Made by a program: the position numbers and the translations under genes
Shown here: piece by piece, positions 7,058 through 16,400 of the stretch
Layout: every line of letters begins with the position of its first letter
How positions within the stretch are numbered: position 1 is the stretch's first letter
The notes under the pieces: generated by a model
What the model was told of the DNA's origin: nothing
The model's database searches: none
The model's input: the letters and a program-made list of their open reading frames with translations, nothing else
NCBI GenBank assembly: GCA_033855775.1
Contig: JAWVFT010000077.1
Coordinates: 1-38,887 of the forward strand
Length of the DNA stretch: 38,887 bases
Source: DASVTR01 sp033855775
GTDB lineage: Bacteria; Acidobacteriota; Blastocatellia; Pyrinomonadales; Pyrinomonadaceae
Direction of reading: 5' to 3'

Positions 7058-8920
7058 ATGAGCGCCATAATCGAACCCCCTGACAGTCAGGTCGAAAAGA
7101 ATCTGGAAGAGTTGGAGGCCGTCACGATTCGCTTCGCCGGAGATTCCGGCGACGGCATGCAGTTGACGGGCACGCAGTTTACGAACACCTCCGCGGTCAT
7201 GGGCAACGACATCTCGACGCTGCCCGACTTCCCCGCGGAGATTCGCGCGCCCGCGGGCAGTTTGCCCGGCGTCTCCGGCTTTCAGTTAAACTTTTCCAGC
7301 CAGGACATACGCACGCCCGGCGACCAACCGAACGTGCTCGTGGCGATGAACCCCGCGGCCTTGAAAGTCAACTTGCCTGACCTCGAAGAAGGCGGCACGT
7401 TGATTATCAACACGGACGAGTTTACGCCCGCCAACTTAGAGCACGCGGCCTACAAATCGAACCCGCTCGAAGACGATTCGCTGAAGGGCTACCGCGTCCA
7501 CCGCCTGCCGATTACGACGCTCAACCTGAACGCCCTCAAGGGACAGGTGCAACTGTCGCGCAAGGAGATGGATCGCTGCAAAAACTTCTTCGCCCTCGGC
7601 GTTCTCTACTGGCTCTACGACCGGCCGATGGAGCCGACCGTCGAATGGATTAGAAGCAAGTTCGGCAAGAACGTCGAGGTGATGAAGGCCAACGAAATCG
7701 TGCTCAAGACCGGCTACAACTTCGCCGACACGACCGAGGTTTTCACCACGCACTTCACCGTCAGGAAGGCGCAGATTGCTCCCGGCAGGTATCGCAAGAT
7801 TACCGGCAACGAAGCGACCGCCATCGGCTTTGTCGCCGCCGCAGAGATTGCTGGCCGCCCGCTCTTCTACGGCTCGTATCCAATCACGCCCGCCTCCGAC
7901 ATCCTGCACGAGTTGGCGCGTCATAAAAATTTCGGCGTCAAAACTTTTCAGGCCGAAGACGAAATCGCCGCCGTCTGCGCGGCCATCGGGGCGAGCTTCA
8001 CGGGCCACATCGGATTGACTGGCACATCAGGCCCCGGCGTCGCGCTCAAGCAGGAAGCCATCGGTCTGGCGGTGATGACGGAACTCCCGCTCATCATCAT
8101 CAACGTGCAGCGCGGCGGCCCTTCGACAGGGCTGCCGACGAAGACGGAGCAGGCCGACTTGTTCCAGGCCGTCTGGGGACGCAACGGCGAGTGTCCGGCG
8201 ATTGTCATCGCGCCCGCGACGCCCGCCGATTGCTTCGACATGGCGATTGAAGCCGTGCGCCTCGCCTTCAAATACATGTCGCCCGTCTTTTATCTCTCGG
8301 ACGGTTATCTGGCCAACGGGGCTGAGCCGTGGGCCTTGCCGGAGATAGACAAGCTGCCGGAAATCAACATCAAGTTTGCCACCGACCCGGAAAACTTCAT
8401 GCCCTACGCGCGCGACGAAGAGACGCTGGCGCGGCCCCTTGCGATTCCCGGCACGCCCGGACTCGAACATCGCGTCGGCGGCATCGAAAAGCAACACCTG
8501 ACCGGCAACGTCAACTACGACCCCGAAAACCATCACTTCATGGTCAAGCTCAGGCAGGAAAAAATTGACCGCGCCGCCAACGACATTCCGCTCCTCGAAA
8601 TCTTCGGCGAACGCAAGGGCAAAGTCTTAGTGCTCGGTTGGGGTTCGACCTACGGCTCAATCACGTCAGCCGTCGAGAAGTTGCAGCGTGAAGGCAAGCC
8701 TGTGTCGAGCGCGCACCTGCGCTATCTCAACCCGTTCCCGAAGAATCTGGGCGAAGTTCTCGCTGGCTTTGAGACGGTCATCATCCCTGAGATGAATCTA
8801 GGCCAACTCTGCACGATGATTCGCGCGAAATTTCTGGTGGACGCCGTGGCCTTCTCGAAGGTCAAGGGCCGCCCGTTCCAGATTCGTGAAATCATCCAGA
8901 AGGTCGAAGAGTATTTGTGA
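7058..8920 (+). CDS. korA: 2-oxoglutarate:ferredoxin oxidoreductase, fused gamma-alpha subunit
   Basis: Large subunit (620 residues) of the CoA- and thiamine diphosphate-dependent enzyme that oxidatively decarboxylates a 2-oxoacid, most likely 2-oxoglutarate to succinyl-CoA, with ferredoxin as acceptor. Residues 20-215 form the gamma domain (RFAGDSGDGMQLTG at 25-38). Residues 250-450 are the pyrimidine-binding alpha domain with the YPITPAS motif at 274-280, and a transketolase C-terminal-like domain follows to about 610. The gamma-alpha fusion and length are typical of KorA/VorB-type two-subunit enzymes. korB follows after 54 bases on the same strand. Substrate is assigned from family similarity; pyruvate or branched-chain 2-oxoacids cannot be excluded by eye. 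Confidence 0.93.
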   Translation: MSAIIEPPDSQVEKNLEELEAVTIRFAGDSGDGMQLTGTQFTNTSAVMGNDISTLPDFPAEIRAPAGSLPGVSGFQLNFSSQDIRTPGDQPNVLVAMNPAALKVNLPDLEEGGTLIINTDEFTPANLEHAAYKSNPLEDDSLKGYRVHRLPITTLNLNALKGQVQLSRKEMDRCKNFFALGVLYWLYDRPMEPTVEWIRSKFGKNVEVMKANEIVLKTGYNFADTTEVFTTHFTVRKAQIAPGRYRKITGNEATAIGFVAAAEIAGRPLFYGSYPITPASDILHELARHKNFGVKTFQAEDEIAAVCAAIGASFTGHIGLTGTSGPGVALKQEAIGLAVMTELPLIIINVQRGGPSTGLPTKTEQADLFQAVWGRNGECPAIVIAPATPADCFDMAIEAVRLAFKYMSPVFYLSDGYLANGAEPWALPEIDKLPEINIKFATDPENFMPYARDEETLARPLAIPGTPGLEHRVGGIEKQHLTGNVNYDPENHHFMVKLRQEKIDRAANDIPLLEIFGERKGKVLVLGWGSTYGSITSAVEKLQREGKPVSSAHLRYLNPFPKNLGEVLAGFETVIIPEMNLGQLCTMIRAKFLVDAVAFSKVKGRPFQIREIIQKVEEYL

Positions 8921-8974
8921 GCGTCGCGCTGCGGCGCGCGTTGATTAAAGTCATCGAGAGATTGAGGAAGAAAC

Positions 8975-10099
8975 ATGAGCACGAACGGCAACGGAACAAA
9001 CGGGCAGGACAAATTTAAAGACAACGCGGAAGCGGCCATTTCGTCGGAACCTTACGCGGGCTCGACCGCCGCGCGCGAAGTGGCCCCGCCGCCCGCCAAG
9101 TTGGGCAAGGCGGATTTCGTCTCCGGGCAGGAGGTGCGCTGGTGTCCGGGCTGCGGCGACTACGCGATTTTGAACAACGTGCAGAAGGTGATGCCCGAAC
9201 TCGGCATCCCGCGCGAGAAGATTGTCTTCGTCTCCGGCATCGGCTGCTCGTCGCGCTTTCCCTACTACATGAACACCTACGGCTTCCACTCGATTCACGG
9301 GCGCGCTCCGGCGGTTGCGACCGGCGTCAAGTCCGCCAATCCTGAGTTGAGCGTCTGGGTGATTACGGGCGACGGCGACGCGCTCTCCATCGGCGGCAAT
9401 CATTTCATGCACGCCATTCGTCGCAATCTGGACATCAATTACATCCTCTTCAACAATCGCATCTACGGCTTGACGAAAGGGCAGTACAGCCCGACTTCCG
9501 AGTTCGGCAAGAAAACGAAGTCAACGCCGATGGGCGTCATAGACTATCCGCTCAACCCTTTGTCGGTGGCGATTGCCAGCGAGGCCACGTTCGTCGCGCG
9601 CTCGATTGACATTGACGTGAAGCACCTCGGCGCGATGGTCGAAGCGGCGGCCAAGCACAAGGGCATCTCGTTTCTCGAAGTCTATCAAAACTGCAATATC
9701 TTCAACGACAAGGCGTTTGAATATTTCACAGAGCGCAGCGTGCGCTCCGACCGCGTGCTCTATCTTGAACATGGCAAGCCGATGATTTTCGGCAAGGAGC
9801 GCAACCTCGGCGTCCGCATGAACGGCGCGCACCCGGAGATTGTCACCATCGGCGAAAACGGCATCACCGAAGACGACATTCTCGTCCACGACATTTATCT
9901 CAAAGACCCTTCGGTCGCCTTCATGCTCGCGCGCATGGAGCAGCCCGATTTCCCGCAGCCCGTCGGCATCTTCCGCGCCGTCGAGCGCGCCACCTACGAA
10001 GACTTGATGGCCGCGCAAATCACAGCCGCTCAAGCCAAGCAGGGACACGGCCAACTGGAAAAGCTCATCTACGGCGGAGACATGTGGACGGTCGAATAA
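8975..10099 (+). CDS. korB: 2-oxoglutarate:ferredoxin oxidoreductase, beta subunit
   Basis: Thiamine diphosphate-binding beta subunit of 374 residues. The cluster-binding CPGCG lies near residues 57-61, with further cysteines in SGIGCSSRF and NCNIF that fit the single [4Fe-4S] centre of Kor/Vor beta subunits. The diphosphate-Mg motif GDGDALSIGGNH, about residues 131-142, is followed by the NNRIYGLTKGQYSPT segment. The N-terminal 45 residues are a low-complexity extension beyond the usual start. Its start has AGGAAG before ATG, and it sits 54 bases after korA, clearly an operon. The enzyme could link the TCA cycle to ferredoxin reduction; citrate synthase is encoded 15 kb away. Confidence 0.94.
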   Translation: MSTNGNGTNGQDKFKDNAEAAISSEPYAGSTAAREVAPPPAKLGKADFVSGQEVRWCPGCGDYAILNNVQKVMPELGIPREKIVFVSGIGCSSRFPYYMNTYGFHSIHGRAPAVATGVKSANPELSVWVITGDGDALSIGGNHFMHAIRRNLDINYILFNNRIYGLTKGQYSPTSEFGKKTKSTPMGVIDYPLNPLSVAIASEATFVARSIDIDVKHLGAMVEAAAKHKGISFLEVYQNCNIFNDKAFEYFTERSVRSDRVLYLEHGKPMIFGKERNLGVRMNGAHPEIVTIGENGITEDDILVHDIYLKDPSVAFMLARMEQPDFPQPVGIFRAVERATYEDLMAAQITAAQAKQGHGQLEKLIYGGDMWTVE

Positions 10100-10184
10100 G
10101 TCCAAAGTTAAAAGTCCAAAGTCAGAAGCGTTGTCATGACATTGGACTTTCGACATCGGACTTTGGACTTTAGACCTCAGACTT
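10099..10184. repeat. Intergenic inverted repeat, AGTCCAAAGTC family (copy 1)
   Basis: The left arm around 10099-10123 contains AGTCCAAAGTTAAAAGTCC and the right arm around 10158-10184 contains GACTTTGGACTTTAGACC. Each is largely the reverse complement of the other. The element begins within the korB stop codon. A second copy with the same words is at 16717-16782. Confidence 0.75.
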
Positions 10185-10205
10185 GAGTGAGGAGCGAAGC
10201 GACGA

Positions 10206-10718
10206 ATGATTTGCCCGTCATGTGGTTTCGATAATATAGAGGGAACTGACCGCTGCGAGAATTGCATGAAGTCGCTGCGCGATTTGGACGTGCCGCGCGG
10301 GGACGCGACTGCGGGGCTGGCGCGCTCCGTGATGGCAGACAATCTGGGACAGTTGGAACAGGAAGAGATTTTGACGGCGCGGCCGGACGAGTCGGCCCTC
10401 GCGGTGGCGCGACGAATGAAGGAAGCGCAGACGGCGTGCGCGCTTGTGTTGGACGCGGGCAAGCTCGTTGGCATCTTCACGGAGCATGACGTGCTCTGCA
10501 AGATGACGGGCGCGAAAGCGGGCGCCGCTGAGCGTCCCGTCAGTGAAGTGATGAGCGCCAATCCCGAAACTTTACAAGAGACGGATTCGGTCGCCGCCGC
10601 CCTCAACAAGATGGCGATGGGCCGCTATCGCCATGTGCCGATTGAAAAGACAGGCGGCGGCTATAGCATCACTTCCATCAAACACGTGTTGAAGTATATC
10701 GCGCAGGAAGATTGGTAG
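10206..10718 (+). CDS. Zinc-ribbon plus CBS-pair protein downstream of korB
   Basis: Protein of 170 residues with an N-terminal zinc ribbon, C3-x2-C6 (ICPSCGF) and C17-x2-C20 (RCENC), followed by two CBS domains at about 50-107 and 112-168. The motif GIFTEHDVLCKM marks the end of the first CBS domain. The ribbon could mediate contacts with nucleic acid or protein, and the CBS pair could bind an adenosine nucleotide. It lies 106 bases after korB on the same strand, separated by an inverted repeat. Together with the CBS protein before korA it brackets the oxidoreductase genes, so a role in KorAB control is inferred. GAGGAG sits 11 bases before the ATG. Confidence 0.88.
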   Translation: MICPSCGFDNIEGTDRCENCMKSLRDLDVPRGDATAGLARSVMADNLGQLEQEEILTARPDESALAVARRMKEAQTACALVLDAGKLVGIFTEHDVLCKMTGAKAGAAERPVSEVMSANPETLQETDSVAAALNKMAMGRYRHVPIEKTGGGYSITSIKHVLKYIAQEDW

Positions 10719-10766
10719 AGCGTCCGCGAGCGCGGCGCAGCAGCGCAGGAAAAGTTGAAGCAGAAA

Positions 10767-10810
10767 CTGCCCCATAGTTGGCCGCTCAGCGGCAGCCGAC
10801 TATGGGGCAG
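10767..10810. terminator. Bidirectional hairpin terminator between convergent genes
   Basis: The arms CTGCCCCATAGTTGGC (10767-10782) and its near-perfect complement at 10795-10810 form a 16-bp stem with one G-U pair and a 12-base loop. It lies between the convergent ends of the zinc-ribbon/CBS gene (plus) and the beta-helix gene (minus). There is no clear U-tract. Confidence 0.7.
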
Positions 10811-10837
10811 CGGATTATGACGGAAGATTAACTAAGC

Positions 10838-11746
10838 TTAGCTCTTGCCGATGGGCGACACGGCGTCGCTGCTCGGATTGCCGGTGATGTAGTTGTCGGA
10901 GTACGACTCGACCGTCCCACCTGAAGCGGTGTCCACGCCCTTCGTAATATTGTTTGAGACTGTGCTCTGGCCCGCGCGGATGACGCCGCCGAGTTCTGTC
11001 TTCAAGCCGTTGCCGTTGTGCGTCGCCGTGCAGGATTGCAGGTTCAAGACGGCGCTCCCGCCCGTGGCATGAAAGCCAGCCGTGCCGCAGCCCGAAGCCG
11101 TGCTGTTCTTAATCGTCAACTGAGCATTCGCTATGGCCTTGAAGCCGCTGGTGCAGCCGAAGACTTTCGTGTTGTCAATCTCCCCGCGGAGCAGGCCGGA
11201 ACTGGTTTGCGCGATGATGCCGCCGGAGACACAGTTAATCATGCTTGAGTTCGTCACCGAGAGAAAGCCGCTCGCAGACTTGTTGACGTTCAAGCCGGTG
11301 TTGGTGAAATTATAAATCCTGACCTTATCAAGAATCAGCGCGTTGCCTGCGACCCAGCTAATGCCGGTCGCGCCGTTGCCTGCTCCGTTGATGTCCAGAT
11401 TCTTCAGATAAACTGTGTCGGAGGCTCCGGCGTTGACGGTGATGCCCGTTCCGCTGAGGCCGACGAGAACGCTTGAGAGCGAGCCTTCGCCGTTGATGGT
11501 CAGAGACTTGGTGATGGTGACGGAGCCGTAACCGTGCGGGTCGAGCACGGAGATTTCGCCGCCCACGGCGGTCTTCGAGATGGCCCCGGCGAAGGTCTGG
11601 CATGGCGCGGTGCGGCTGCACGGGTTGGAGTCCATGCCGACGCCTGAAACCCAGGTGCGCGTCGCTTGCGCGTTTGAGACTGCTGATGCAGCCAACACTA
11701 AAAGACAGACAGCGAAGACGTGAACGGTGTATGTAAGCTTTTTCAT
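10838..11746 (-). CDS. Secreted right-handed beta-helix repeat protein
   Basis: Exported protein of 302 residues. The N terminus MKKLTYTVHVFAVCLLVLAASAVSNAQA is a signal peptide with a likely cut after AQA. The rest is a parallel beta-helix of the pectate-lyase/NosD type: short repeats rich in N, G, T, S and I, such as SLTINGEGS, TVYLKNLDINGAGN, LTIKNSTASGCG and AVLNLQSCTATHNGNGL. No catalytic residues of a pectinase are evident, so a surface or matrix role is as likely as an enzyme. The start at 11746 is chosen because GAGGAG precedes it by ten bases and it begins the signal peptide; the open frame extends to 11956 without a start signal. Such proteins are numerous in Acidobacteria. Confidence 0.88.
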   Translation of the reverse strand: MKKLTYTVHVFAVCLLVLAASAVSNAQATRTWVSGVGMDSNPCSRTAPCQTFAGAISKTAVGGEISVLDPHGYGSVTITKSLTINGEGSLSSVLVGLSGTGITVNAGASDTVYLKNLDINGAGNGATGISWVAGNALILDKVRIYNFTNTGLNVNKSASGFLSVTNSSMINCVSGGIIAQTSSGLLRGEIDNTKVFGCTSGFKAIANAQLTIKNSTASGCGTAGFHATGGSAVLNLQSCTATHNGNGLKTELGGVIRAGQSTVSNNITKGVDTASGGTVESYSDNYITGNPSSDAVSPIGKS

Positions 11747-11974
11747 GGCGATGATTCTCCTCAGAGTAAGAGCGTCGGCCCCTATGCGCGGACGCGGTTT
11801 GGAATGAAGTAGAAGAGGCAGCGCGTAGGGACGCTTGTTGATTCCGCGCGAGTCATAGCGATTGCTGCCGGGCCCTGGGGCGTCTGTTTTTGCGAGCGCG
11901 CTATTCATCGTCTGGAACAACCTCTTTTCAAGTTTAAGAAAAATCGTGCGTATCAAAATTTAGAAGCCGCGCCT

Positions 11975-12370
11975 TCACAGGCGGACGGGCGAGACGGCTC
12001 CGGCATGACGGGTCGGAAACTTTCTCGAACAACTTTTGGGTCGCGCGCTCTGGCCGCGAAGCAAGGCGCGCAAACCGAGAATGAGCTTGCGAATTGAGTG
12101 GCGAAAGAATTTGCGAATTGACTGACCAGGACGCGGCGCGGCGGCGCGTTGACGTTTGGCCTCCTGCTGTTCGGCCTGCCTGACCATTGCGCGAAGCGCG
12201 AAGTATTCCTCGTCGCTGATGGCGGCGAAGAGGTCTTCGTCCTGATTCTGGATGGTGCGTTCAGTGGTGCAGATGGCGAACACGGTCGCGCCCGTCGGCA
12301 CAGCTTTACGTCTCTCCGTCAGGTAAAAATCCAACTGGCGCGGGCTGCACATGGCGTACACAATCTTCAT
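11975..12370 (-). CDS. Hypothetical protein with basic C-terminal half
   Basis: Protein of 131 residues that I do not recognise. The start MKIVYAMCSPRQLDFYL is supported by AAGGA upstream; an in-frame ATG at 12424 lacks a signal. The first 60 residues mix hydrophobic and polar segments (TGATVFAICTTERT). Residues 62-85 look helical with glutamines (MVRQAEQQEAKRQR). The C-terminal half is strongly basic (RKFFRHSIRKLILGLRALL), which could be an amphipathic membrane- or nucleic-acid-binding helix. A 16-bp palindrome found also upstream of the response regulator gene lies about 120 bases upstream, which suggests it may be a target of that regulator. Confidence 0.65.
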   Translation of the reverse strand: MKIVYAMCSPRQLDFYLTERRKAVPTGATVFAICTTERTIQNQDEDLFAAISDEEYFALRAMVRQAEQQEAKRQRAAAPRPGQSIRKFFRHSIRKLILGLRALLRGQSARPKSCSRKFPTRHAGAVSPVRL

Positions 12371-12488
12371 GATTCCTAGTCCTTCAAAAGCTCCGTCAAA
12401 ATTTTCCGGTGAACTCTTTTTCACCGCGCCGGTTTTTCTCGTCCGGCCTGATACGCAAGGTTATACGCGGAGACGCGGTGGCCTGACA

Positions 12489-12504
12489 CCACCTACACAG
12501 GTAG
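12489..12504. promoter_or_regulatory. Candidate operator palindrome (copy 1)
   Basis: The minus strand reads CTACCTGTGTAGGTGG. It matches 14 of 16 positions of the palindrome at 13425-13440. It lies about 120 bases upstream of the 131-residue hypothetical gene on the same strand, as a regulator site might. Confidence 0.55.
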
Positions 12505-12588
12505 CAATGTCGAGCGGTCAGAAATTAAATATTCGGCAGCCGTTTTTGAGCCTTGAGCAGCCGCCTCAGAGCTTCGATTTCATTAACG

Positions 12589-12630
12589 ACGGACGGCCAG
12601 CGATGAGAGATTCATCGTTGGCCGTTCGGT
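12589..12630 (-). terminator. Hairpin downstream of the response regulator gene
   Basis: The arm ACGGACGGCCAGCGATGA pairs with its complement at 12612-12630 through about 17 base pairs including two G-U pairs, closing a short loop. It follows the response regulator stop by about 35 bases on the minus strand. A run of T is not obvious. Confidence 0.65.
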
Positions 12631-12664
12631 CGGAATTGATAATGGATGACGAATGAGGGGCGGC

Positions 12665-13354
12665 TTATTTTATCAGCCGGTAGCGCAGGGCTTTGGCGAC
12701 GGCCTCGGACTTGGAGTGGACTTGCAGTTTCTCGTAGATGTGGCGCATGTGAAAAGAGACTGTGTTGACGCTGACTTTCAACTCAAGGGCCGCCGTTTTG
12801 TAGTTGTGGCCTTCGACGAGCAACTTCAAGAGCCTCGTTTCGTGCGGCGTCAGTTGATAGTCTGCGCGTTCGGGCGGGCGAAAGTCGCGGAAGAGACTGA
12901 TGACACGGCGGGCCACCTCCGGCGACATCGGAGCTCCGCCCGTTGCCGCTTCTCTGAGGCTTTCAATCAAGCGCACGGGCGGCGTTTTCTTCAGCAAATA
13001 GCCGCACGCCCCGGCGCACAAGGCGTCGAAGATGCGGTCGTCGTCGTCGTAAACCGAGAGCATCAAGACCAGCAGTTGCGGGTAGCGTTCCTTGAGAATG
13101 CGGATGCCTTCGATGCCGTCCATGCCGGGCAAGCCGATGTCGGACAAGACGAGGTGCGGCAGATTGTGGCCGATGCGGTCGAGGGCTTCTTCCATCGAAC
13201 GATAGCTGCCCGTGCAACTGTAGCCCGGCGTGCCGCCAATCAACATGCTGAGGCCCTCGCGTATCTCGCGGCGGTCTTCGATGATGGCGACCTTGAGCGT
13301 GTCCGGCAGTGGCGTCAGTTCCATCTTGTTTATGCTCTGTAAATTCTGTTCCAA
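12665..13354 (-). CDS. NarL/FixJ-family response regulator with LuxR-type HTH
   Basis: DNA-binding response regulator of 229 residues. The receiver domain (20-135) has E26-D27, phosphoacceptor D72 (LSDIGLPGMDG), S100 and K122. The LuxR-type HTH lies at about 165-225 (LTPHETRLLKLLVEGHN, VSVNTVSFHMRHIYEKL). The start at 13354 is a TTG preceded by AGAGGA at six bases; ATG at 13324 would remove ten residues and also fits the family. The sensor kinase gene ends 53 bases upstream on the same strand, so they are the cognate pair. A 16-bp palindrome sits about 70 bases upstream, inside the 3' end of the kinase gene, and could give autoregulation. Confidence 0.94.
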   Translation of the reverse strand: MEQNLQSINKMELTPLPDTLKVAIIEDRREIREGLSMLIGGTPGYSCTGSYRSMEEALDRIGHNLPHLVLSDIGLPGMDGIEGIRILKERYPQLLVLMLSVYDDDDRIFDALCAGACGYLLKKTPPVRLIESLREAATGGAPMSPEVARRVISLFRDFRPPERADYQLTPHETRLLKLLVEGHNYKTAALELKVSVNTVSFHMRHIYEKLQVHSKSEAVAKALRYRLIK

Positions 13355-13407
13355 AATTCGTCCTCTTTTATCCGTTGTGATGGCGGCGAGGACTGTAGAT
13401 TACACCT

Positions 13408-16400
13408 TCAACGCCTGCGCGCCACTACCTGTTTAGGTAGGAGCTTTTTCAGGAGCGGAAGAGGGCGGCGACCGCCGAGCGGAACTTTCAGCGTGACGGT
13501 CGTGCCTGCGCCCGGAGCGGACTTCACTTCGTATGTCCCGCCGAGAGCTTCCGCGCGCCTTCTTAAGCCAAGCAATCCGTGGCCGCCCATGCCGCTGTGG
13601 TCGCCGTTCATCTTTCGTTCAACGTCAAAGCCTTGGCCGTCGTCGCTGATGATGACAAGCAAGCCGTCCTTTTCGATTTGAAAGAGCAGGTCGGCCTGGG
13701 CGCAGCGCGAGTGCTTCGCCAGATTGTTGACGCTCTCTTTGTATATCAAATAAATCTCGCGGCGGAGGTCTGCGCCGAGGCGTATGTTCTTTTCGTCGCC
13801 GCCGGGCGCGCGAAAACGAAACTCTATGTCGCGCGCTGTGAGGAGGTCGCTGGCGAAGCGTCGCATGCGTTGCGAGAGGTCGCTCAAGTGGTCTTTGCGC
13901 GGGTTGATGGCCCACACGATGTCGCTCATCGAGTCAACGAGTTCGCGCGAAGTCCCGGCAATCATTTGCAGCGGCTCGGAGACGTTCGAGCCGTTCTTCT
14001 TGATGCGCTGGTTGACGACTTCGCTCAGGATAGCAATCTGCGTGAGGCTCGCGCCGATGTCGTCGTGCAAGTCCGTGGCGATGCGGATGCGGACGCGTTC
14101 GAGTTCGATGGCGCGTTCCATGCGATAGCGAAAGAGGGCGTAGACAACCGCGCCCGCGACGAGCGCGAAGAGAGCCAGAAACCACCAGCGCTGCCAGACG
14201 GGACGAAGAATCCTGAAGCTGACGCTGGCGGGAACGGGCGTCGCCGCGCCGTCCGAACCGATGGCCCGCACGAGAAAGCGATACGTCCCCGGCGCGAGAT
14301 TGGCGTTGACGGTGCGCTGGTCTGTCGGCGCGCTCCACTCGCGGTCAATGCCTTCGAGCAGGTATTGATAACGAAGATTCGCGCCCGCCGAAAAACTGAG
14401 GCCGAAGAAGTCTATCTCAATCTGATTCTGCCCCGCTTCAAGAACGAGGCCGGAGACTTCAGTTGCGCCAAGCTCGGAGACGGGATGCGGCACGCCCGCG
14501 ATGCGCAGGCCGCTGATGAAGACGGGCGGCGGAGCCGTCTGCCGGTCAGGCTCTGGAACGAGGCGCGAGAGTCCTTCGCGCGTGCCGAACCAGAGCGTGT
14601 CGCGGCGGTCGCGGAAGGCCGTCACCACTTCGCTTTTGACGAGGCCGTCGGCGGTGGTGAAATGCTTGATGCGCCCGCTCTGCGGGTCCAGGCGTTCGAC
14701 GCCGCGCGCCGTCCCGATGTAGACATGGCCGAGCCTGTCTTCAACGAAGCAATGCAGGTTGTCGCTATCGAGTTCTCCGGTCGTGGTGAAAGGCGCGGCG
14801 CGCGGCTGCGCGGCCAGAGGGTCTTCAATGCGCCCGGTTCCCTTGCCCGCCGTGGCAATCCAGAGCCGCCCTCTGCGGTCGAAATAGAGTCCCTGGCTCA
14901 AGCCTTCGGGCATGCCTTCGTTGACTCCGTAGAGGTCGAAGCGGCCCGCGCGGAAGCGAGTCAGCCCGCCGTTATGCAAGCCAATCCAGAGATGGCCGCC
15001 CGCGTCTTCGTTAAAGACGTTGGCCCAGTTGAACGACGGCAGGCCGTCCGGCTCCGCGTAACGATGAAAGGTGGCGGTCGCGCGTTCCCAACGACAGAGC
15101 ATGACGGGCGGGTTGTAAGAGCTAATCCAGATGTCGCCGTGCGAGTCTTCGAAGAGGCGCGAGATGTTGTTGTCGGCCAGGCCCTCCGCAGTCGTATAGA
15201 CGGCGACGGGCGAAACTTTCGCCAACTGCTCAAACCGCTCAACATTCGGAAAGCGATACAGCCCTTCGCCCGTGGCGACCCACCATTCGCCGAGGTGGTC
15301 GCGGATGATGACCCAACGCCCCGAACTGGAATCAATGATGCGCTGCGGCAAATTCGGGCGCACGAAGGTGAAGCGCTCGCCGTCGAAACGATTAATCGTC
15401 CACTTGGCGCTGATGACGTAGAGTTCGCCCGCAGGCGTTTCAAAGACGGAGATGATGTCGGCGTTGCCGAGGCCCTCCGTCTCGCGGTAGGAGAGCAAGC
15501 CGCTTCTGGAAATCTTCAACGCGCCGCTCGTCTGCGTGCCGACCCATAGATTGCCGTCGCCGTCTTCGGCCAGCGCGCTGACTCTGCCGCTCAAGCCCTG
15601 CGCGGTCGAGTAGGCGCGAAACATCGTGCCGTCGAAAACGGAAAGGCCGCCGCGCGTGCCAATCCAGAAACGACCGTCGGAAGCTTGATGCAGAGCGCGC
15701 ACGCTGTTATGAGGCAAGCCGTCTTCGGTCGTAAACAGTCGCGCCTCGCCTGCCGCGAGAATCAGGAGCGAACGATTAGACCCGACGCTTGCAACGCTTC
15801 CAACGCTTCCAACGCTCGTTTGCTTTCGCTCCGGCGCTCGCCATGAAAACCCGTCGCCCTGTTGAGCCGTGGCGGCGGGCGCAGGCCGCAACACAATCAG
15901 CCCGCTCTGATGCCCAAGCCATAAACGCCCCTCGACATCTTCTTTCAAGGCCCACACGATGTCCGTGGCCTGCGCCGGTTGCAGCGTGTAGTTGAGCGTG
16001 CGGCCATCCGGCAGGCGGCGCGTCAAGCCCTGAATCGTGCCAATCCACAAACTGCCTTCACGGTCTTCGAGCAACGAAAGGACTTCGAGCACGCGGTCGG
16101 AGCGCGCCTGAACGTTCAACTCGACGCGATGAAAAGAGCCTTTGATGTCGCCCGCATCAAGGCGAAACAATCCGCCGCCCGTCCCCGCCCAGATATTTCC
16201 GGCGCGGTCTTCATAAACGACGTTGACGAAGTTGGGCGGCGTTTCAGTTCCGAGCGAATAGGTCTTGAACAAAGAGCGAGCGCCGCCGTCATCCTTTGCG
16301 GCGTGAGATGGCTCTCCTTCGCCGGCGGCTGAAAGAGCCGACGGGTCGAAGCGACTGACGCCGCCGTTGGTGGCAATCCAGTACATGCCGCTCCGGCTCG

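Noticed and set aside
13579..15549. Plus-strand open frame of 656 codons
   Set aside because: It is antisense to the sensor kinase gene, has no recognisable domain, and is a by-product of GC-rich codon use.
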